DNA of 10,373 nt from Bacteroidales bacterium (GTDB taxonomy: Bacteria > Bacteroidota > Bacteroidia > Bacteroidales > GCA-2711565). The stretch is from contig JAOZQX010000008.1 of NCBI GenBank assembly GCA_029931995.1, positions 1 through 10,373 on the forward strand, in the 5' to 3' direction. Positions 5,685 to 10,373 of the stretch are shown here, piece after piece (position 1 is the stretch's first letter; each line of letters begins with the position of its first letter). The position numbers and the translations under genes were made by a program. Below the pieces are notes generated by a model that saw only the letters and a program-made list of their open reading frames with translations, was not told the DNA's origin and made no database searches.

Positions 5685-7094
5685 ATGATTTACAATAGCT
5701 CGAGTTTATCGGATAATAAAACAATTTGTGCAATAGCCAGTCCTGCAGGTGCTGGAGCTATTGCATCCATTCGCTTATCGGGACCAAAAGCTATTGATAT
5801 TGCTTCCATGATTTTTGTTTCAAAGAAGACCGAAAAAAATCTTAAGGACTTTAAATCGCACAGTCTGCATTATGGAAGTATTGAAGAAAAAGGGGAGTTG
5901 ATAGATGAAGTTTTGCTGAGCCTTTTTAAAACACCCCATTCATATACCGGCGAAGATGTGATTGAAATTAGTTGTCATGGTTCAATTTACATTCAGCAGC
6001 GTATTTTAGAATGCCTGATAAATAATGGTGCTTCGATGGCTACGCCCGGTGAGTTTACGTTCAGGGCGTTTATGAATAATAAATTTGATTTGATACAGGC
6101 CGAAGCTGTAGCTGATTTGATTGCTTCCAATTCAAAAACCAGTCATCAATTGGCTTTGGATCAAATGCGTGGTGGATATTCCGAAACAATAAAAAAATTA
6201 CGGCAACAATTGCTTGATTTTGCTTCCTTGATTGAGTTAGAACTTGATTTTAGTGAGGAAGATGTGGAGTTTGCCGACCGATCAAAATTGGTCGAATTAT
6301 TGGATGTACTTGATGCAGAGATTCAAAAACTGATAGAGTCTTTTAAAATTGGGAATGTGATAAAATATGGTATTCCCGTTGCTATTATTGGGAAACCCAA
6401 TGTGGGGAAATCTACTTTGTTGAATGCTATTTTAAATGAAGAGAAAGCCATTGTTTCCGAAATTCCGGGTACTACCCGCGATGTGATTGAAGATACCATT
6501 GCCATTAACGGATTAACTTTTCGTTTCATTGATACTGCTGGATTACGCGATGCTGCCGACAAAATTGAAACTATTGGGATTGAACGTACAAAGGAAAAAA
6601 TAAAACAGGCTGCCATTATTTTATATGTGTTTGATGTTAGCACAACTACCATTGAAGAAATTCAAGAGGTGATTGAAGAATATAAAGAGCTGCTTGAGGA
6701 CGAGAATAAGAAGATGATTTTAATTGCCAATAAAATTGATAATTTGGTTGAGATGCCTTCTCGTTTTAGCAATTTCGTTGAATTAGATACTTTGTTTATT
6801 TCCGCAAAGCGAAAAGAAAATATTCATGAAATTGCCGACTATTTAACTAAGGCAGTTGAACAGGAACAAATGCAGGATCAAACCATTGTTTCCAACCTGC
6901 GCCATTACGAAGCCTTTAGCCGTGTGGCTGATGATATTGAAAAAATTAAAACAGCTTTGGATCAAAACATTCCTTCCGACCTGATGACCATCGATATCCG
7001 TGATGCCCTTTATTATTTAGGCGAAATTACCGGCGAAGTTACCACCGATGAAATCTTGGGAAATATCTTCGGGAAGTTTTGTATCGGAAAGTAA
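5685..7094 (+). CDS. mnmE: tRNA-modification GTPase MnmE
   Basis: A 469-residue protein of full length. With MnmG it installs the carboxymethylaminomethyl or related group on wobble U34 of certain tRNAs, in the cytoplasm. The N-terminal formyl-folate-binding, dimerising domain (about 10-130) contains TICAIASPAG and SCHGS. A helical domain precedes and follows the inserted G domain. The G domain shows G1 GKPNVGKS (236-243), G2 GTTRD (262-266), G3 DTAGLR (283-288) and G4 NKID (349-352). The C-terminus is FGKFCIGK, with the conserved cysteine (Cys466). Nothing is broken. It has its own promoter divergent from sucD and ends 13 bp from the convergent Sel1-repeat gene, with no hairpin terminator visible between them. 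Confidence 0.98.
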   Translation: MIYNSSSLSDNKTICAIASPAGAGAIASIRLSGPKAIDIASMIFVSKKTEKNLKDFKSHSLHYGSIEEKGELIDEVLLSLFKTPHSYTGEDVIEISCHGSIYIQQRILECLINNGASMATPGEFTFRAFMNNKFDLIQAEAVADLIASNSKTSHQLALDQMRGGYSETIKKLRQQLLDFASLIELELDFSEEDVEFADRSKLVELLDVLDAEIQKLIESFKIGNVIKYGIPVAIIGKPNVGKSTLLNAILNEEKAIVSEIPGTTRDVIEDTIAINGLTFRFIDTAGLRDAADKIETIGIERTKEKIKQAAIILYVFDVSTTTIEEIQEVIEEYKELLEDENKKMILIANKIDNLVEMPSRFSNFVELDTLFISAKRKENIHEIADYLTKAVEQEQMQDQTIVSNLRHYEAFSRVADDIEKIKTALDQNIPSDLMTIDIRDALYYLGEITGEVTTDEILGNIFGKFCIGK

Positions 7095-7107
7095 AGTTTG
7101 TTTCAAA

Positions 7108-8127
7108 TTAATATTTCCAAAGCTCATATTTATCCCAAATCTTTTTTGCTTCTTTACATCCATTTTCGTGAGATAGGTTAATTAAATATTTAGCACTTTT
7201 CATGTCTTTTCGGAGGCCTTTTCCATGAATATAGCATAATCCTAGATTAAATTGTGATTTTGCATTTCCTTTTTCAGCCGCTTTTTTTAACCATTTTACA
7301 GCTTCTTCGTAATCTTTTGGTACGCCTGTTCCATTTATATAAATTACGCCCAGTTTATATTGCGCAAATTCATTGCCTTGTTCTGCAGCATACCGGAACC
7401 ATTTAGCAGCCTCTCTGGTATTAATTCGAACGCCATCTCCATTGGTATAACACACACCGAGTTTATACTGTGCCAATTCGTTTCTTTGGTTGGCTGCTTT
7501 TTTAAAGTAAGCTATGGCTTTCTTAAAATCTTTTGAAATTGCATTTCCATAATAATAGCATAAGCCAAGGCTGTATTGTGCATCAGCATTTCCTTTTTCG
7601 GCCGACAGTTTAAAATATTTCGCTGCTAAGGCATCATTTTTTGCCAGACCGCTTCCCTGCTGGTAGCATACTCCAAGTTTATACTGTGCAAACTCATTGT
7701 CTTGTGCTGCCGCTTTTTTAAACCATCTTACCGCTTCCGAATAATTTTGCAGAACTCCATCACCCTCAAAATAACTTAGTCCAATTTTATATTGAGCTTC
7801 TTCAATTCCATTATTGGCTGCTTTTTTGAACCAATTAGCCGCCAATTCATGATCTTCCCTTACACCTTCGCCACGATAATAACATATGCCAAGCTTGAAT
7901 TGTGCTTTCGGATTTCCTTGTTCTGCCGATTTTTTGAACCATTTGGCAGCTTCGTTAAAATTTTTGCTAACCTCATCTCCATTACGATAGTTTAAGCCAA
8001 GATTAAATTGGGCCCTTGCATCTCCTTTGTTTGCATAAGTTTTGAGATACTCAATAGATTGTGAGAGAGTTATTTGAGGTATAAATAACTGAATAATTAT
8101 AAATAATAATATTGTTTTCTGCTTCAT
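7108..8127 (-). CDS. exported Sel1-like repeat protein
   Basis: A 339-residue protein with a signal peptide (hydrophobic core at about 5-20, likely cleavage after TLSQ or nearby), so it is periplasmic or secreted. The mature part is almost entirely Sel1-like repeats, an alpha-helical TPR relative used for protein binding. The AQ[FY]xLGxxYxxG signature starts at residues 39, 75, 111, 147, 183, 219, 255 and 291, exactly 36 apart. The helix B motif is A.xWFKKAAExGN. The N-terminal linker is short, and the C-terminal cap (about 327-339) is charged and aromatic (WDKYELWKY). No catalytic domain is fused. The partner is unknown, and no neighbour suggests one. Function beyond a scaffold or adaptor role cannot be read from the sequence. 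Confidence 0.9.
   Translation of the reverse strand: MKQKTILLFIIIQLFIPQITLSQSIEYLKTYANKGDARAQFNLGLNYRNGDEVSKNFNEAAKWFKKSAEQGNPKAQFKLGICYYRGEGVREDHELAANWFKKAANNGIEEAQYKIGLSYFEGDGVLQNYSEAVRWFKKAAAQDNEFAQYKLGVCYQQGSGLAKNDALAAKYFKLSAEKGNADAQYSLGLCYYYGNAISKDFKKAIAYFKKAANQRNELAQYKLGVCYTNGDGVRINTREAAKWFRYAAEQGNEFAQYKLGVIYINGTGVPKDYEEAVKWLKKAAEKGNAKSQFNLGLCYIHGKGLRKDMKSAKYLINLSHENGCKEAKKIWDKYELWKY
7150..8013 (-). repeat. eight in-frame 108-bp repeats encoding Sel1 units
   Basis: The coding sequence for residues 39-326 consists of eight units of exactly 108 bp without insertion or deletion. Units 4, 6 and 7 are most alike at the protein level (NE[FL]AQYKLGV), which suggests internal duplication. Nucleotide identity is only partial, so the array is old or under selection at the protein level. 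Confidence 0.75.
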
Positions 8128-8143
8128 GATATTTTTCTGTTTG

Positions 8144-8151
8144 CAAACTTA
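8144..8151 (-). promoter_or_regulatory. -7 promoter element for the Sel1-repeat gene
   Basis: The minus strand reads TAAGTTTG, a perfect TAnnTTTG match, 16 bp before the ATG at 8127. No convincing -33 element is seen at the expected distance. The rest of 8128-8300 is AT-rich intergenic sequence. Confidence 0.45.
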
Positions 8152-8276
8152 TAAAAACTAAATACCCGAATTACATATATTTTTTAGTGGAAAAACATTT
8201 TTAAGAGTTTTTGTGAGAGCAAACAAGTGAAATAATGCATTAATTGAATTATAAATTATATTTGTTATAATTATAT

Positions 8277-8284
8277 TAATTTTG
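8277..8284 (+). promoter_or_regulatory. -7 promoter element for the 74-residue gene
   Basis: TAATTTTG matches TAnnTTTG perfectly, 16 bp before the ATG at 8301. A second perfect match, TATATTTG, lies 20 bp upstream at 8257-8264, so two start sites are possible. The likely transcript continues into the lipoprotein gene. Confidence 0.45.
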
Positions 8285-8300
8285 TGTAAAACTATACTCC

Positions 8301-8525
8301 ATGATACGACAAGACTTACGACACGAGATTACTGCGATTAGCGATGAATTAAAAAAACAACTGCGATTTATTGAGAGAGAAACTCAAAAGGCTAATCGCG
8401 AAAACCGTTATGTTGGAAGTTTTTTACAAGAAGAATCAAAGATTATGGCATACAAAAAAGTATTACTGATTCTTGGTGTAACTGCAAAGGAAATAAAAAA
8501 AATCGAATCGGATTTTATGCAATAA
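8301..8525 (+). CDS. small protein of unknown function
   Basis: A 74-residue protein I do not recognise. It is highly charged, has no signal peptide or cysteine, and should be cytoplasmic. Residues about 4-35 look like one long amphipathic helix rich in Glu, Lys, Arg and Gln, possibly a coiled coil. A Gly-Ser break (39-40) leads to a second helix (about 43-58) and a third after LGVTAKEIKKIE. The end resembles a small helical hairpin or dimer, but no named domain is evident. Support for it being real: normal codon use, two perfect -7 elements just upstream, a reasonable ATG, and a 30-bp spacing to the downstream lipoprotein gene, suggesting one transcript. Function unknown. Confidence 0.7.
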   Translation: MIRQDLRHEITAISDELKKQLRFIERETQKANRENRYVGSFLQEESKIMAYKKVLLILGVTAKEIKKIESDFMQ

Positions 8526-8555
8526 GCTACTTTTTAGTTTCTTAATATTCATATT

Positions 8556-9314
8556 ATGAATAAAAATATCTCAGCTTTTTTCTTAATCATGCTGGTATTG
8601 TTATTCCTTTCAAGCTGTGAGTTTTTGTCTTTTGAGAAAAAAGAAATTGAAACGGAGGAATTATCAGCAGGAGTAGATGGAGTGCAAAAAAAATATAGAA
8701 AAGATAAATCCTTGCTAACTACCATTGAGTATAAAGACAATAAGCGTCACGGTATATCACGTTTATATTATGAAGATGGAAAAACAGTTCATAATGAAAT
8801 TTGCTATAATATGGGAGCGAAAAACGGAATTACAAACTCTTATTACAGAAGTGGACATTTGTATTATACAGTAAAATATGTGAATGGGAAACGTGAAGGT
8901 ATATTGAGAAAATATTATGAAACTGGCAAAATTATGGCCGAGGTTCCATATGTTAAAAGTGAGGCACGGCCCGGTTTAATTGAATATCAGAAAACGGGTG
9001 AGAAAAAGAAAATCTATCCTAAGTTGATTTTTGAAGAAATTGATAAGACAGCCTTTGAAAATAAATATATCGTTCGGATAAGATTTTCTGGTGGAAAAAA
9101 GAATGTGAAATTTTATAAAACTATGTATGATACGAATGGTGACGAGTTTGCAGAAAAGAGGTTAATTACTGAAGATGGTGTTGCTGAGAATGTATTTTAT
9201 ATTTATAAGGATGGTTATATAGATGAGAAATTCAAAATAAGAGCTGTCTATACTACGATCTCGCGGAACCCTTACGTGGTGTATAAAACAAAGCATATTA
9301 AGGTTGAATGGTGA
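8556..9314 (+). CDS. MORN-repeat lipoprotein (YwqK-like)
   Basis: A 252-residue protein with a lipoprotein signal peptide: hydrophobic core at about 7-18 and lipobox LSSC with Cys21 as the lipidated residue. It should be attached to the outer or inner membrane. Residues about 55-130 contain MORN_2-type repeats (KRHGISRLYYEDGK, KNGITNSYYRSGHL, KREGILRKYYETGK), as in the proteins annotated YwqK-family antitoxins in Bacteroidota. That label comes from database naming, and no toxin partner is visible here. The C-terminal 110 residues (about 140-252) are beta-rich with many aromatics, match nothing I know, and may form a separate domain. It follows the 74-residue gene by 30 bp and ends 1 bp from the convergent TPR gene. 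Confidence 0.82.
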   Translation: MNKNISAFFLIMLVLLFLSSCEFLSFEKKEIETEELSAGVDGVQKKYRKDKSLLTTIEYKDNKRHGISRLYYEDGKTVHNEICYNMGAKNGITNSYYRSGHLYYTVKYVNGKREGILRKYYETGKIMAEVPYVKSEARPGLIEYQKTGEKKKIYPKLIFEEIDKTAFENKYIVRIRFSGGKKNVKFYKTMYDTNGDEFAEKRLITEDGVAENVFYIYKDGYIDEKFKIRAVYTTISRNPYVVYKTKHIKVEW

Positions 9315-9315
9315 G

Positions 9316-10373
9316 CTAATTATACTGTTTTAAGGCCTTTTTCTTTTTTAATAAGTTGTAATTATCGGGATCAAATTCCAATCCTTTATTCACAAGTTTT
9401 AAGGCAAACCTATATTCTTTTTTATTATAAAATGAGTGAGAAAACATTTCGTAAAACTCTGCTATTTGGGGTTTAACTTGAGCATTTACAAAATTAGGAT
9501 TAAACTCAGACCCAAACTCATTTAAGGCCGTTTTAACCTTATCCAAATCATCTGTCATAAAAAGCTCTTGTATTTTAAATACATGCATGCCAATATATGC
9601 CATCGACATAAGTTCGTCATTTTTGAGAGTTGGAACCTTCTCGAATATATCCTCCAGTAGTGGTAAGACTTCATCCATTTCAACGTTCAGGTCGTCTAAA
9701 CTTGAAATCAATATTTGTTTAGCTCTTAAATCATTTGGAGATATTTGTAATAAGTTTTTCGAATCTTCAATAGCCTCTAAAAGATTTCTTTTACTAAGGT
9801 TGTAATAGCTGCAATAAAAATAGTAGTCTTTTTTTAGGGTCAAGCTTAGTAAATTGGGGAGCGTCTGAAAAAATTTATTACTTAATGTTTTATATTTTTT
9901 TAAATCAAGATCACCACGTAAAACATTCTGAGAAAATTCAGAGTAGCTGATAATAATAAAATCATCTGTTATTCCTTGAGCATTAAACTTGTATAGCTTT
10001 GCTAATAAATCTAATTTTTTAGGGTCTGGGAAATTAATTTGGTTGAAAAGATTTTCATAACATTCTATTATTTGTACTTTAATATGTTCGAGTTTGGATA
10101 AATAATAACACTTATTTAAAGGTGTTAGAGCATTTTTATAGTCATTATTTGCAAGGGTGAATTGTGCTAAATTATTGTATTGAAGAGCTGCTAGAGATCG
10201 AAATGAGCCTTGTAGGCTATTATAAAAATGTTCGGTAAAAAGTTTTTTTGGTGATTTGTTCAGATAATCATCTTCATTAATAAGCTTAGCATCTCGGAGC
10301 ATAGATACATAATCTTCAAAATTAACAATTCTAAAAACTGAATTTGTGGTTTCAATCAAAAGGAATTCTGATT
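9316..10373 (-). CDS. TPR-repeat protein, 5' end beyond the window (partial)
   Basis: The frame is open from the TAG at 9318-9316 to the window edge, about 352 codons. The nearest internal start is a TTG at 10359, but the codons before it (reading SEFLL) run on smoothly and no ribosome-binding site is seen, so the true start lies outside. Counting from that TTG, TPR-like helix pairs appear at about 54-90 (AALQYNNLAQF then YKNALTPLNKCYYL), 169-212 (YYFYCSYYNLSK then LLEAIEDSKNLLQISPND) and 298-340 (FALKLVNKGLEFDPDNYNLL). The middle is helical without a clear motif. The missing N-terminus could hold a signal peptide or catalytic domain. The opening strand-like LLIETTNSVFRIV hints at the end of another domain, possibly transglutaminase-like, but that is a guess. 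Confidence 0.7.
   Translation of the reverse strand, partial: SEFLLIETTNSVFRIVNFEDYVSMLRDAKLINEDDYLNKSPKKLFTEHFYNSLQGSFRSLAALQYNNLAQFTLANNDYKNALTPLNKCYYLSKLEHIKVQIIECYENLFNQINFPDPKKLDLLAKLYKFNAQGITDDFIIISYSEFSQNVLRGDLDLKKYKTLSNKFFQTLPNLLSLTLKKDYYFYCSYYNLSKRNLLEAIEDSKNLLQISPNDLRAKQILISSLDDLNVEMDEVLPLLEDIFEKVPTLKNDELMSMAYIGMHVFKIQELFMTDDLDKVKTALNEFGSEFNPNFVNAQVKPQIAEFYEMFSHSFYNKKEYRFALKLVNKGLEFDPDNYNLLKKKKALKQYN

Noticed and set aside
6323..6652. Minus-strand frame inside mnmE
   Set aside because: It is the shadow of the conserved GTPase domain and has no recognisable protein features.
7150..8013. Regular repeats that might suggest a CRISPR array
   Set aside because: The period is 108 bp in frame, the units vary, and translation gives clear Sel1 repeats; there are no short identical repeats with unique spacers.
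8556..9314. Toxin-antitoxin module based on the YwqK-like lipoprotein
   Set aside because: The label reflects family naming only. The protein is a lipoprotein and the adjacent small protein shows no toxin features, so no toxin-antitoxin claim is supported.
9330..9345. AAGGCCTT palindrome followed by T-rich sequence as a terminator
   Set aside because: It has no loop-forming space and lies within the coding end of the TPR gene; it is too short to act as a terminator stem.
10357..10359. TTG as the start codon of the TPR gene
   Set aside because: The frame continues upstream to the window edge with plausible coding residues, and no ribosome-binding site precedes the TTG.

Overview
The window comes from an AT-rich member of the Bacteroidota. 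Four things point there: promoter elements of the TAnnTTTG type in front of several genes, tight gene packing with weak ribosome-binding sites, a LytS/LytTR two-component pair, and an ArsR/ArsE/ArsF/ArsG-like cluster of the kind seen in that phylum. I would guess the marine/anaerobic side (Marinilabiliales or relatives), but the sequence here does not prove the order. I see no mobile element, CRISPR array, rRNA or tRNA, and no gene-free stretch longer than 300 bases.

Left part (1-1056, minus strand): an arsenic/thiol-redox type operon. It runs from arsR through a small cytoplasmic thioredoxin-like protein (ArsE-like) and an exported thioredoxin-like protein (ArsF family) to the first 13 codons of a membrane protein cut by the window edge (ArsG-like start). 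A perfect inverted repeat between arsR and the ArsE-like gene is a good operator candidate. The set reads as a cytoplasm-to-periplasm thiol relay and/or an organoarsenical reduction-export module.

Divergently transcribed (1190-3743, plus strand): a three-gene operon of a LiaF-like membrane protein, a LytS-type histidine kinase and a LytTR response regulator. The genes are 6 bp apart and then overlapping, so they probably form one envelope-sensing unit. It ends at a strong hairpin terminator embedded in a larger imperfect inverted repeat (3771-3838). The methyltransferase gene on the other strand ends just beyond this repeat.

Middle (3849-7094): a SAM-dependent methyltransferase and sucD (succinyl-CoA ligase alpha subunit) on the minus strand, then mnmE (tRNA modification GTPase) divergent from sucD. 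The sucD/mnmE intergenic region has back-to-back promoter-like elements with a 15-bp palindrome between them. sucC is not adjacent.

Right part (7108-10373): less conserved genes. They are an exported Sel1-repeat protein with eight perfectly phased 36-residue repeats (minus), a 74-residue unknown protein and a MORN-type lipoprotein (plus), and a TPR protein (minus) whose 5' end lies beyond the window.

Overall this is mostly ordinary chromosome. The parts most worth a second look are the LiaF-like/LytS/LytTR operon, the ArsE/F/G-like relay with its unusual ArsR and internal operator, and the uncharacterised right end. I do not see clear evidence for an entirely new system.
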